64,000 bases of DNA from Anaerolineae bacterium (lineage in GTDB: Bacteria; Chloroflexota; Anaerolineae; Aggregatilineales; JAFGMM01): the NCBI GenBank assembly GCA_027494055.1, contig JAOSJO010000012.1, positions 124,001 to 188,000 of the forward strand. The letters are read 5' to 3'. The translations under genes were made by a program, and so were the position numbers. Numbering within the stretch: the first letter of the stretch is position 1; each line of letters begins with the position of its first letter. Below the pieces are notes generated by a model, which did no database searches, was not told the origin of the DNA, and was given only the letters and a program-made list of their open reading frames with translations. Shown in pieces: positions 21,516-32,800 of the stretch.

Positions 21516-21960
21516 TTACTTCAGGGTGCTCTCTCAGGAACTCGAGGACTTCACACACCGGATCCCCATTTGGGCAGCTCTGTAACCCGCTGCGGTCGAT
21601 CAAGTTGACAACGTTTCCACGAACATAGCCGTATCTGTTCAACGATTGTGAAGTCCGCGAAAATCCCTCAAGAGGATCCAAACTGGCGAATACGCCCAAT
21701 CCTGGGTTTAGATACCTTGCCCTTAGGTATACCAACTCATTCGCATCCGTCGGCTCGCTCGTGAACCCATGCACCGTCTGCGGCGCACCCTGCACCCCAA
21801 ACGGCACGCCATACGGCGCGTACAGCCGGCTCTCCAGCATGTTCAAGCTTTCATCCACCACGCCGCGCACGCTGCCCAGCGCATCCTGCATCGGGAACAC
21901 CCAGTCGTCATTTGGCTGCTGCTGGCTGTGCAATCCACGCGGGCCGTGGATAAAGCCATT
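21490..21960 (-). CDS. RHS core C-terminal segment (5'-truncated)
   Basis: ESRLYAPYGVPFGVQG...GFTSEPTDANELVYLRARYLNPGLGVFASLDPLEGFSRTSQSLNRYGYVRGNVVNLIDRSG. Confidence 0.85.
   Translation of the reverse strand, partial: NGFIHGPRGLHSQQQPNDDWVFPMQDALGSVRGVVDESLNMLESRLYAPYGVPFGVQGAPQTVHGFTSEPTDANELVYLRARYLNPGLGVFASLDPLEGFSRTSQSLNRYGYVRGNVVNLIDRSGLQSCPNGDPVCEVLEFLREHPEVIEQARAYC
21861..21957 (-). repeat. Direct repeat copy B (RHS segment FIHGPRGLHSQQQPNDDWVFPMQDALGSVRGV)
   Basis: Aligns to 19021-19117 without gaps. Confidence 0.8.
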
Positions 21961-22120
21961 ATAGCACTGTCTTTTCGCAAGGCCGGCGGCAGCTTGATGT
22001 ACGCGCCGTCCGGCGTGGGGCGGCGAGGAGCAAGCGGTCGAGGCGGTCACGGGGGAGAAGTGACACACGCCTTGCCCGGAGGCCAGGGTATGTAGACAGC
22101 TATGCCCCCCAAGGCGATGC

Positions 22121-22961
22121 TTACCCCTCCGGGGTCGCCTGGGTCGAGAAACCGTCCGTGCTGCGGAGGCGCGGCACGTCGGCGAGCAGCCGTTGTGTGT
22201 AGTCGTGCTGGGGCGCTTCCAGCACCTTCTCCACCGGCCCCTGCTCGACCAGTTCGCCCTGGTACATGACCAGGAGGCGGTCGCTCACGTAGTTGGCCTG
22301 GCCCAGGTCGTGCGTGATGAAGAGGATGCCCATGTTGTGGCGCTTGCGGAGGTCCGAGAGCAGGTTCAACACCGTCACCCGCAGCGAGGCGTCCAGCATA
22401 CTCGTCGGCTCGTCCGCGATGAGCAACTCCGGATTGACCACCAGCGCCCGCGCCATCATGACGCGCTGCACCTGCCCGCCTGAGAGCTGGTGCGGCCACT
22501 TGTTCAGCACATCGACCGGGTCCAGCCCGACCTCCTCCAGCGCCACCTCGACACGCTCCAGGCGCTCCTTGCGCGACGGGCGGTAATCCATCACGTTGAG
22601 CGCCTTCTCCAGGGAGCGGCGCACGGTGTAGAACTGGTTGAACGCCGCGAACGAATCCTGGAAGACCCCCTGCACCTTCTGCCAGTACGCCTTGAGCGCT
22701 TTGCCGTGCAGCCGCGTGACATCGCGCCCGTGGAGCAGGATCTGCCCGCTGATCGGGTCGAGCAGCCGCAGCAGGAGCCGCGCCAGGGTCGACTTGCCGC
22801 TCCCGCTCTCGCCAACGACCGCCAGGATTTCGCCCGGCTGTATGCTGAACGACACGCGCTCCACCGCGCGCACGATATGGTCGCCATGGCCGAAGGAGCG
22901 CGAGAGTTCGCGCGTTTCCAGAAGCGGGACCTGTGACGAGTTCGCGGTCATAGCGTTGCAC
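22121..22961 (-). CDS. ABC transporter ATPase (OppF type)
   Basis: GESGSGKSTLARLLLRLLDP; LSGGQVQRVMMARAL; LLIADEPTSMLDASLR; C-term TQRLLADVPRL. Confidence 0.9.
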
Positions 22962-23965
22962 CTTCCACGCTGCTCACCTGCTGCGCCTTCTTCTCCTGGA
23001 CCCACCAGCAAGCCGCGAAGCGGGTTTCATCCCCCGACGATGGGCGGCTCCTCTTCGGTGCAGATGTCCATGACATACGGGCACCGAGGATGGAACCGGC
23101 AGCCGGGCGGCGGATAACACAGGTCGGGCGGCGCGCCCTTGATCCCCCTTTGATCTGACGCCCGCGCATCTCCGGGTCCAGGTCCAGCGTTGACCCAATC
23201 AACGCCTGGGTATAGGGGTGCTCGGCGCGGTCAACGATCTCCTGGGTCGTGCCGATCTCGGCGATCTTGCCCGCGTACATCACTGCGATGCGGTCCGCAA
23301 TGGTGCTCAGCATCGGCAGGTCGTGGGTGATGTAGACGATGCAGGCGATGAAGCCGCGTTCGAGAAGCTCCTCAAGCAGCAGCACAAGCTGCTTCTGCGA
23401 CGACACGTCGAGCGCCGAGGTCGGCTCGTCCGCGATCAACACCTTGGGGTTGAGCAACGTCGAGATCACCGCCACGACCCGCTGGCGCATCCCGCCGCTC
23501 AACTGGTGGGGGTAATTGTCGAGGACGCGGACGGGCAGGGAGAGCTGCTCCAGGCGCTCGCGCGCGCGCTGCACCGCCTCTTCCGGCGGCACGCCGAGGC
23601 TGTGGGCGCGCACCACGTCGATGACGATGTTGCGCACCCGCGCGGTCGGGTTCAGGGAGTTCAGCGCGCGCTGGGGGAGCAGGGCGACCTTCTTCCCGTG
23701 CCAGTCTTTTGGAATCTCGGCCTGCTTTTGCCAGGGGGAGCGTCTCCCCGTCCAGCGTAATTTCCCCGCTCTTGACCTTGAGCGTGCGCCCCGCGGTGAG
23801 TGACATCACGGACGCCAGGGTGGATTTGCCACAGCCCGACTCCCCCACAATGCCGAACACCTCACCGTCATGGATCGTAAACGACACCCCATCGACAGCC
23901 TTCACTTCGGGGCGGCGACCCGATGCGTAGTAGGCCCTGACGTCTTTGACGATTACCCTGGTCAT
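22948..23965 (-). CDS. ABC transporter ATPase (OppD type), two frameshifts
   Basis: [48 protein letters not shown]; Cys-rich C-term DLCYPPPGCRFHPRCPYVMDIC restored by frame change. Confidence 0.9.
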
Positions 23966-23987
23966 GCTCCCTGTTCTTCCAGTGCGC

Positions 23988-24893
23988 TCACGCGCTTCTC
24001 AGACGCGGATTGAATATCTCATCGATGCTCGACTGTAGCAGCAGCAGCGAGAATGCGATGAGCGTCAGCAACAGTGTCGGGGGCACGAACGCCCACCACG
24101 CCCCGGTGCGCACCGATTCCCAGAGGAGCGCCCACTGCAGCATGATGCCCAGCGAGATCCCCTTGTCGATGCCCAGGCCCAACATGCTCAGCGCCGCCTC
24201 CTGCAGGATGCCGGCGTTGAGCTGGAGCACAAACGCCATGACGATGTACGAAAGCATGTAGGGGATGATTTCCCACAGGATGATGGGCAGGGTTCCCGTG
24301 CCCGAAAGGCGCGCAATGTCCACATGCTCGCGCGTGCGCAGGCTACAGGTCTGCGCCCGCACCGCGCGGGCCGTCCACGGCCAGGTAGTCACGCCGATGA
24401 TGATGCCCATCGCGACCACGGTGCGCGTGCGGAAGGCGAGCGAGAGCAGGATCAGGATCACGATGGATGGGATGGTGATGACCACATTGGTCAGCGCCAT
24501 CAAGACCTCTTCCACGATGCCGCCCTTATAGCCGGCCACCGTGCCGATCAGGACGCCTATCAAAGTCGCGACGGTGCCGGAGACGATGCCGATGCTGAGC
24601 GAAGTGCGGGTACCGTGCATCAACTGCGTGAACACATCGCGACCGAAGTTATCCGTGCCCAGCCACGCCTCCGACGACGGCGGATCGTAGAGCAGGCCCA
24701 CGAACTTCAGGGGGTCATTTTTGTCCAGGATCACCGGACCGAGGATGCCAAAAGCCAGCAGGAACAGCAGCAAGAACAGTCCAAACAAAAAGCGCCGGTT
24801 GACGAATAAGACGCTTCGTATCATGCGTCTCAGCCCGTTCAGGCGAACCGGCGCGCGTGTGAGATCAGCCTGATCCTTTGGAATAGCCGTCAT
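23988..24893 (-). CDS. ABC transporter permease (OppC type)
   Basis: SEAWLGTDNFGRDVFTQLMHGTRTSLSIGIV. Confidence 0.9.
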   Translation of the reverse strand: MTAIPKDQADLTRAPVRLNGLRRMIRSVLFVNRRFLFGLFLLLFLLAFGILGPVILDKNDPLKFVGLLYDPPSSEAWLGTDNFGRDVFTQLMHGTRTSLSIGIVSGTVATLIGVLIGTVAGYKGGIVEEVLMALTNVVITIPSIVILILLSLAFRTRTVVAMGIIIGVTTWPWTARAVRAQTCSLRTREHVDIARLSGTGTLPIILWEIIPYMLSYIVMAFVLQLNAGILQEAALSMLGLGIDKGISLGIMLQWALLWESVRTGAWWAFVPPTLLLTLIAFSLLLLQSSIDEIFNPRLRSA

Positions 24894-24902
24894 GAGACTA
24901 CC

Positions 24903-25919
24903 TCACCGTTCCCCGGCGGCAGTCGCCCGGATTCTGGGATCGATGAAACCGTAGGCGATGTCGACGAGGAAATTCGCTAGCAGGACCCCGATCATGATGA
25001 GGAGGGTGACGCCCTGAATGACCGGGTAATCACTCTGCCGGATCGATGTAAACAGAAGGCTGCCGATGCCGGGATAGCCGAAGACAATTTCGGTGATGAG
25101 CGCGCCACTGACCAGCGAGCCGATGGAGAGCGCCAACCCCGTGACCTGCGGCAGCATCGCGTTGCGGAAGATATAGCCGATAACACGGTTATCGGCAACG
25201 CCCAGGCTGCGCGAGAAGCGCACATAATCGGCGTCCAGTTCGTAGATCGACATGGCTCGCATACCGATGGCCTGGCCGCCGATGAAGACAACCACCAACG
25301 ACAGGAATGGCAGCCAGTAATGCTCCATCACGCTCCGTATGAACTCCCAGGTCAACGCCGGCGCCAGCGCATAACTATAGCCGCCACCAGCCGGGAAAAT
25401 GGGGATGTAGACGGCAAGAAAGTAGAGCAGGAGAATGGACAGGCAGTAGTACGGCATGCTTGAGGTGAACATGAAGGCCGGGAACAGGACCCGGTCCAGC
25501 CAGCCCCTTCTTATACGCAGCCAGAGCGCCCAGGGTATTGCCTACAATCCAGCCGACGAGAATGGCCGGCAACTGGAGCGCAATCGTCCAGGGCAACGCC
25601 TCGCCAATCATGTCTTGCACTCGCGATGGCGGAACGGGCAAAGGACGTGCCCAGGTCGCCCTGCGCCAGCTTGCCGAGGTAGGTCAGGAACTGAACCCCC
25701 TATCGGCTGGTCGAGGCCAAACTCTTCGATGTAGGTAGCGTAGATCCTCTGCATCGCCTCGCCGCTGACGCCCCCCCCCGCCGACATCTGCCCGACGATC
25801 ACATCGACCGGGTTGCCCGGAACCAGCCGGGGCAGGAAGAAATTGAGCACCAGCGCGATACAGAAAGCTAGAAGAAACCAGAGCACCTTGTTCAGGAGGT
25901 ATCGCTGGAATTTCGACAT
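24903..25919 (-). CDS. ABC transporter permease (OppB type), frameshifted ~25500-25680
   Basis: MSKFQRYLLNKVLWFLLAFCIALVLNFFLPRLVPGNPVDVIVGQM; YPGIGSLLFTSIRQSDYPVIQGV. Confidence 0.9.
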
Positions 25920-25937
25920 GGTACGTTCCTGTGGACG

Positions 25938-25967
25938 GTGAGCAACCCCCGTGCGGGGGTTGCTCAC
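25938..25967. terminator. Intergenic hairpin between SBP and permease
   Basis: Perfect 13-bp stem GTGAGCAACCCCC/GGGGGTTGCTCAC, GTGC loop. Confidence 0.8.
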
Positions 25968-26055
25968 CCTGTGCTGGAGATGCTTACACCAACTTTACCA
26001 CAACCAGGCGCAAGACTCTAAATCCACATTCGCCTGGTCTTGACGTTTGCCTACG

Positions 26056-27779
26056 TCACTCCTTGGGTTCAATGACGTAGAGCAACTCGACCCCGGCCTC
26101 CTCATGCATCGGCGGCGCGACCGGGTTGTCGGCGGTGGGGAAGCCCGTCCAGACCGACTCGTTGAACTGGTAGAACTCCAGCGGGCGGTACATGAGCGGG
26201 ATCACCGGGATGTTCTCCAGGAAGATCCGGTCAAGCGCGCTGAAGAGTTCCTGCTGGGTCTCCAGGTCGGTCGCCGCAGCGGCCTGGTCCAGCAGATCGG
26301 CGACGTCAGGATGGCTGAACCGGCCATAGTTCCAGAACGCAGGCTCGCCAAAGTCCGGCACGTCGCGGATGTCGAGCACATCCCGGAACCGCTGCCAGGG
26401 GCTCGCGGGCGTCGCGCCGGCGTAGGTGAAGATGAGCAAGTCGAAGTCGCCGTTGTTCCGGCGCGAGTAGAGCACCGGCTGCTCCGGAAACTCGGTCACA
26501 ACCTCGATGCCGGCTTCGGTCGCGTTCTGGGCAGCGATTTCGACAGCGGTCTGCCAGTCCGTCCAACCATACACGGCCATCGCGGTGTACGGGCCAAGGC
26601 GGGTGCCATCGGGCAGCACGTAGATGCCGTCATCGCCCTTGGTTGCGCCGAGGTCCTCTTCCAGGATCCGCTGCGCCTCTGCCGGATCGTACTCCCAGCC
26701 AAGCTCCGCCACCTGTTCGGCGTCGAAGAACTGCGCCTCGCCGCCTTCGGGGATGACCAGGCTGGCCTGCGCCGGGGCCGAGTAGCGCGACATGGCGACT
26801 TCGGCGATCTGCGCGTAGTTGATCGAGTAGGCCAACGCCCGGCGGACCAGGACATTGTCCAGGCCCGGCCTATGGGTGTTGATGTGCAGGAACGGGATGT
26901 TACCGGGGATGTGGTAGGGTGGCTCACTGTAGTAGGTGCCCACAGGGAGCTGGAGGTCTTCCCACATCTTCCAGATCTGCGGCGCGAACTGCTGCGATAG
27001 GTCCACCTGACCGGTCTGGAACGCCAGGTTGCCTTCGTCGTTGCTGGCGAAGATCGGGTGGACGATGTACGTCGGTGCCGGGCTGCCATAGATTGGGATG
27101 CCCCAGTAGTTGTCATCGCGCACCAGGGCGATGCGCTCGATCGAGTAGTCCAGGACCTTGTATGGGCCTGAGCCTACCGGGTTCTCCTCGACGAAAGTGT
27201 GCAGATCCTCCCAGCTTCCACGCGGGGTCCCCAGATGTGCTGCGGCAGAATGTGGACGTTGGACAGGAACCGCTTGAGCTGGCCGACGTTGATGCGGTCG
27301 GGGTTCATCTTGAATTCGATCGTGCGGTCCCCGGTAGCAGTCACCTCGTCGACGTAAGTCCAGAAGTTGGCGTAGTTACGAACGGCGAAGTCCCTGGCGA
27401 GGCCAAAGGTGAAGACCACGTCATCAACGGTCAGTGGCTCGCCGTCTTGCCAGTGGGTGCCATCCTGCAACGTGACCACAGCGGTCGTTGCGTCAGGGAA
27501 CGTCACCTCTTTCGCCAGCAGTGGGTCGATGTTGCCCGTCGCCACGTTGAAGGCGAACAAGGTTTCGTAGGTGTAGGTGTTTTCGCCAATGGCCGGGAAG
27601 GTCCCGGGGTCGGCGAGGGGATTGAACGTGATGAACGTACTCCACTGCATACCGGCGACGTAAAGCGTTTCGTTGCGCGGGAGGGCCTCCTGCGCGCCTG
27701 TCGGCGCTACTGTCAGCGCGATCAGGGCCACGCCAAACAACACAGAGACCCAAGAACGTCGTAGCAGTCGGGTAATCAT
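26056..27779 (-). CDS. ABC transporter substrate-binding protein, peptide/nickel type, one frameshift ~27200
   Basis: Signal peptide LLRRSWVSVLFGVALIALTVAPTGAQ; TLQDGTHWQDGEPLTVDDVVFTFGLARD; LVRRALAYSINYAQIAEVAM. Confidence 0.9.
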
Positions 27780-28530
27780 GCTCTCAGACTCCTTTCGATA
27801 TGAAAACCCATTTCGCCTGCAGGCGATTCCCCACTGCGCCGCAAGCGGAGCGGACGTCTCCTCTTGTTTGTATGGGGCGGCAATAGGGAACCCAATCCTT
27901 AGAGACCGGAGACTCGTCTGGCTATATCGTTCACCTCCTTACGCCTTAACGTTTGCTTGCGCCCGCACTCCTGGCGCGTCCCTAATGGCAATCGCCGAAA
28001 GCGGCTCATGATCTGTGGAAGGCGAACGCCGACCACTCAGCCAACGAGAGTGGTACTACTGAGACGATGCGGAAAGGCCCGGTTCCCCCACTTACGTCCT
28101 AAACCCAGCCTGCACCCAAAATGTGATCTGCGCGGTTCTAAATGAGGATGATCGAGTTACACTGGTTCTGGGAGCGCTCTCAATTCCATATATCAGTGTA
28201 AAACACTCTCTGCGCTTTGTCAAGACCTTCTCGCCACCTCGCGTGCGCCCGTCTCATGGCAAGAACCCTGTCGCGCCCGTGCCGTGCTTGTGTTGCTGCG
28301 CCTCGCCCTTTCACTGTCGCCGCTGGTTCTGTTACCATTCGAGCCGATATCTGGTAAAATCCTGGCAACAGGCCACTGATCTGTAACGCAACGCCAATGA
28401 ACGCTTCTTGGTGTACCGTGTGAAGCAGAGCGCCGCACCCAATATCCGGGCACATCCGTAGTCGCCTGTCTGGTTCTGAGCTGGTCCCGCCAGGGACAGA
28501 TAACGTTCTATGTATCAGAGGAGAGGATCA

Positions 28531-29846
28531 ATGAACCGCAGACTGTTTTCCGTTTTGCTGACGCTGGCGCTGTTGGCGCTGCCCGCGTCCCAACTCGCCG
28601 CCCAGGAGGGCGCTACCACAATCAACTTCTGGCACGCCATGAGTGGCAGCCGGGGCGACGTGGTACAGGCCATCGTTGACGCCTTCAACGAGGCCAACCC
28701 GGACGTTCAGGTCGTCCCTGAGTTCAAGGGCAGCTATGCCGAAACGCTGACGGCAGCCATCGCCGCCTACCGCGCCGGTGAGGCGCCCCACATCGTCCAG
28801 GTCTACGAGGTGGGCACGCGCACCATGCTGGACTCCGGCGCCATCGTCCCCGTGGCGGAGATTGGCGGCGACGAATTTGATCAGGAACAGTTCGTCGAGC
28901 CAATCGTCAACTACTACGCTGTCGGCGGCGAACTCCGCTGCATGCCGTTCAACAGCTCGACCGCGATGATCTACTACAACAAGGACATCTTCGAGGCCGC
29001 CGGTCTCGATCCTGACGCGCCGCCGGCCACGTTTAGCGAGTTGCTTGAGGCGGGCCAGCAAATCGTCGCGGCTGACCTCGGCATCGACGGCGTCATCGCC
29101 TTCGGCTGGCCGGGCATGGATCTTCGAGCAGATGTACGCGATCCACGACCAGTTCATGGCCGACAACAACAACGGGCGTGACGCGCTTGCGACCGAGGTC
29201 TACTTCAACAGCGACTTCGGCGTTGACGTGATGACCGAATGGAAGAATTGGGCCGATGAAGGCGTCCTGATCTACGGCGGGCGCGAGTACCAGGCCAACG
29301 ACGCCTTTGTCGCCGGCGAGGTCGCCATGCTGATCCAGAGCACATCCAGCCTCGGCGGCATCCAGAACAACGTCGCCTTCAACCTGGGGACCGCCTTCCT
29401 GCCCACCCTCGACGGCTGGTGAGCGCGCCGGCAACAACGTCGTTGGCGGCGGCTGCCTGTGGGTGATGGACGGCTTCGACGAGGCGGCCTATGACGGTGT
29501 GTGGCGCTTCTTCCAACACCTGTCTTCAGACGAGCAGGCGATTGTGTGGCACAAGGGGACGGGCTACTTCCCGGCCACCGACGCCGCGGTCGACGCGCTG
29601 GAGGCTGAGGGGTGGTTTGAGGAAAACCCCAACTTCCTGACCGCGTTCGAGCAAATCCTCTCCGGCACGAACACCCCGGCTGCCGCCGGCGTGCTGCTGG
29701 GCGACTTCGTCACCATCCGTGACATCGAGGATACCGCCTTTGAAGAGGTCATCGTCAACAACGTCGATCCCAAGGCGGCGCTGGACGCGGCGACCGCGCA
29801 GGCGAACCAGATTCTTGAGGACTACGCGAGCCTGATCGAGGAGTAG
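28531..29846 (+). CDS. Sugar/glycerol-3-phosphate ABC substrate-binding protein (UgpB-like), two frameshifts
   Basis: INFWHAMSGSRGDVVQAIVDAFNEANPDVQVVPEFKGSYAETLTAAIAAYRAGEAPHIVQVYEVGT. Confidence 0.9.
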
Positions 29847-29891
29847 CCAGCCGCGCCTGGGTTGCCAGGCCTGGCATAAGGTGAGCGACGT

Positions 29892-29933
29892 GGGGCACAG
29901 CGAGCAGCGCGAAACCGCGTGACGCTGTGCCCC
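29892..29933. terminator. Intergenic hairpin between UgpB-like and UgpA-like genes
   Basis: Perfect 11-bp inverted repeat GGGGCACAGCG/CGCTGTGCCCC. Confidence 0.7.
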
Positions 29934-30005
29934 CTCGCCGGTCTGTCGCCCGATGGGCGCCGTTATTGTGTTATCTGATTATCTAAATCCGGTGAGACAA
30001 ACCGT

Positions 30006-30890
30006 ATGACGACCCATGTCTTCCAAAATCGCTGGATGCCATATCTCCTGTTGCTGCCCAGCATCATTCTGGTGATTGTTTTCTTCATCGTCCCTGCCGT
30101 GCAGAGCATCGAACTCAGCCTCTATCGCGTCCACGCTTTCAGCGGGCGGCGCATCTTCGTGGGGCTGGAGAACTTCGAGCGGCTCTTTCAGTCGGAGGAG
30201 TATCTCGGCTCGGTGGGCGTCACGGCGATGTTCGTCGCCTTCGTGGTCGTAGTCGGGCTGAGCCTCAGCCTGCTCCTGGCTGTCGGCGCAAACCAGCCCA
30301 TCAAGGGCTTTGGCGTCTACCGCACCCTGCTGATCTGGACGTATGCGCTTTCGCCCGCGGTCGCCGGGGCGATCTGGCTCCTGCTGACGGACCCGACGAT
30401 TGGGCCGCTGCCCCACTACCTGGAGACCTTCGGCATCGCGTTCAACCGGAATACCAACAGCACGCACGCCCTGCTTTTCGTCAGCCTGGCGGCGACGTGG
30501 AAGATGCTCGGCTACAACGTCGTGTTCTTCCTGGCCGGCCTTCGCAACATTCCAGTTGACGTCAAAGAGGCGTCGGCTCTGGATGGCGCGAACGCCTGGA
30601 CGCGCTTCTGGCGTATCACGTTCCCGCTCCTTACGCCGACCACCCTCTTCCTCCTCATCATGAACACGCTCTACGCCGCCTTCCAGACTTTCGGCCTCAT
30701 CGACCTGACGACATGGGGCGGCCCCGGACGCGCGACGAACATCTTGATCTATCAGCTTTACAAGGATGGCTTTGTGAACGCCAACCGCATCGGCTCCGCC
30801 TCTGCGCAGTCGATCTTGCTGCTTGTGCTGGTCGCGGTGCTGACGATTATCCAGTTCCGCGTCGTCGGTCGGAGGGCGTTTTACCAATGA
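30006..30890 (+). CDS. Sugar ABC transporter permease (UgpA-like)
   Basis: Intact; EASALDGANAWTRFWRITFPLLTPT EAA-loop. Confidence 0.9.
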   Translation: MTTHVFQNRWMPYLLLLPSIILVIVFFIVPAVQSIELSLYRVHAFSGRRIFVGLENFERLFQSEEYLGSVGVTAMFVAFVVVVGLSLSLLLAVGANQPIKGFGVYRTLLIWTYALSPAVAGAIWLLLTDPTIGPLPHYLETFGIAFNRNTNSTHALLFVSLAATWKMLGYNVVFFLAGLRNIPVDVKEASALDGANAWTRFWRITFPLLTPTTLFLLIMNTLYAAFQTFGLIDLTTWGGPGRATNILIYQLYKDGFVNANRIGSASAQSILLLVLVAVLTIIQFRVVGRRAFYQ

Positions 30891-31771
30891 ACATCACGAC
30901 CTCCAAGCGCACCGTCGCGACTGCAACGGAACGCGCCGCCAGCTTCCAGGCCTTCCGCAGCCAGGTGCTCTACCCGCTGGGGATGCACGCGCTGATGCTG
31001 CTTGGCGTGTTCATTATCGTGTTTCCCTTGTTGTACGCGATCATCCTCAGCACCCAGAGTTCCGAAGAGTACTACCAGGTGGGCAACCTCGTGCCCGGAG
31101 CCTCCGCCGCGCACAATTACCAGACCGCGTGGCAAAACGCCGACATGGGGCGCTTGATAAGCAACACCCTGGTCGTCTCGCTTGGCGTTGCTTTTGGCAA
31201 GATCATCCTGAGCATCACCGCCGCCTTCGCGCTCATCTTCTTCCGCGTGCGCGGCGGGATGCTGATCCTGGGGTTGATCATGCTCACCCACCTGCTGCCG
31301 CTCCCGGTCCGCATCGTCCCGACCTACGACCTGCTGACAAACCTGGGCTGGATCAACACCTTCTGGGGGTTGACGATCCCCTTCTTTGCCAGCGCGACCG
31401 GCGTGCTGCTGTTCCAGCAGTTCTTCCGCACCGTGCCCACCGACCTCGCCGACGCCGCCCGTGTCGATGGCGCGGGGCCGCTGCGCTATCTCTTCGGCAT
31501 CCTCATCCCCATCTCGCGCACCAACATCGGCGCGCTGTTTCTGATCGAGTTCGTCTACATGTGGAACCAGTATCTCTGGCCGTTGCTCGTCGCCAACACG
31601 CCCGACACGCGCCAGATTCAGATCGGCATCAAGCAGCTTGTCCCCACCGACGCGGTCGTGCCCTGGGGCATTCTGATGGCCGCCGCCATCACCGCCATTA
31701 TTCCGCCGCTGGTGGTGCTGCTCCTGCTGCAGAAGAGCCTGATGGCCGGCCTGACCGCTGACCAGGACTGA
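30887..31771 (+). CDS. Sugar ABC transporter permease (UgpE-like)
   Basis: ATGA overlap with previous gene; ADAARVDGAGPLRYLFGILIPISRTN. Confidence 0.9.
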   Translation: MNITTSKRTVATATERAASFQAFRSQVLYPLGMHALMLLGVFIIVFPLLYAIILSTQSSEEYYQVGNLVPGASAAHNYQTAWQNADMGRLISNTLVVSLGVAFGKIILSITAAFALIFFRVRGGMLILGLIMLTHLLPLPVRIVPTYDLLTNLGWINTFWGLTIPFFASATGVLLFQQFFRTVPTDLADAARVDGAGPLRYLFGILIPISRTNIGALFLIEFVYMWNQYLWPLLVANTPDTRQIQIGIKQLVPTDAVVPWGILMAAAITAIIPPLVVLLLLQKSLMAGLTADQD

Positions 31772-31775
31772 GCGC

Positions 31776-32642
31776 ATGGACCGCCTCGCAACCGTGCGCG
31801 GCTTTCTGCTCGACATGGACGGCACCGTGTACCTGAGCGACCGCCTGCTGCCAGGCACGGCGGCGTTCCTAGACTACACGCGCCGCGCGGGCATCCGTGT
31901 GCTGTTCCTGACCAACAACTCGTCGCGGCACGCCGCCCACTACGCCGAGAAGATCGCCGCGATGGGCCTGGAGGTCACGCCGGAACAGATCCTCACCTCC
32001 GGGGAGGCGACCGCGCGCTACCTCCAGCGCCGCGCGCCTGGGAGCCGGGTGGCGGTGTTCGGCACGCCCTCGCTTGAGGAGGAGTTCAGGCAGCACGGCT
32101 TCACGCTTGACATGAAAGACCCGGCCTACGTCGTCCTGGGCTTCGACCAGACCATCGACTACGCCAAGCTCACCCTGCTCTGCGACCTGGTGCGCGCCGG
32201 CCTGCCCTATATCGCCACGCACCCGGACTTCAACTGTCCGACTGCAACCGGCTTCATCCCCGACATTGGCGCCATCATCGCCTTTGTGGAGGCGTCAACC
32301 GGGCGTCGCCCGGATGCGGTGATCGGCAAGCCCAACCGCCCGATCATCGAGATGGCTGCGGACCGGTTGCAGTTGCCGGTCGAGTTGCTGTGCATGGTCG
32401 GAGACCGCCTGTATACCGACGTTGCGATGGGGCAGGCGGCGCCCATCAAGACGGTGCTCGTCCTCAGCGGCGAGACGAAACCACCCGACCTCGCTGAAAG
32501 CCCCTTCCAGCCGGATTACGTCTGCGCCGACCTGGCGCACCTGACCGCCCGGCTGACCGCAGCGCCAGCCCGCCCCGATCCAGACGGGGGCGCGGCGACT
32601 GCGGACCGTCCGACACAGCGCGACCGGAGCGCGGATCGCTGA
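31776..32642 (+). CDS. HAD-IIA family hydrolase (NagD/phosphoglycolate phosphatase-like)
   Basis: GFLLDMDGTVYLSDRLLPG; FLTNNSS; VIGKPNRPIIEMA; MVGDRLYTDVAMG. Confidence 0.95.
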   Translation: MDRLATVRGFLLDMDGTVYLSDRLLPGTAAFLDYTRRAGIRVLFLTNNSSRHAAHYAEKIAAMGLEVTPEQILTSGEATARYLQRRAPGSRVAVFGTPSLEEEFRQHGFTLDMKDPAYVVLGFDQTIDYAKLTLLCDLVRAGLPYIATHPDFNCPTATGFIPDIGAIIAFVEASTGRRPDAVIGKPNRPIIEMAADRLQLPVELLCMVGDRLYTDVAMGQAAPIKTVLVLSGETKPPDLAESPFQPDYVCADLAHLTARLTAAPARPDPDGGAATADRPTQRDRSADR

Positions 32643-32702
32643 CGGTGGAAGCGGGAGCTGGAGGCGAGGGCAAACAGAGAGGGCGAACACAACAAACACA
32701 AA

Positions 32703-32731
32703 GGAGGGGCGAACCGGCGGCTCGCCCCTCC
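32703..32731. terminator. Convergent intergenic hairpin
   Basis: Perfect 10-bp stem GGAGGGGCGA/TCGCCCCTCC between convergent genes. Confidence 0.6.
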
Positions 32732-32800
32732 CTGACTTCTCTCTAAACCTGCACAGCTACAACTGCGGCAGGGTGTCCCTTCCGGTCGATATTAGATAAA

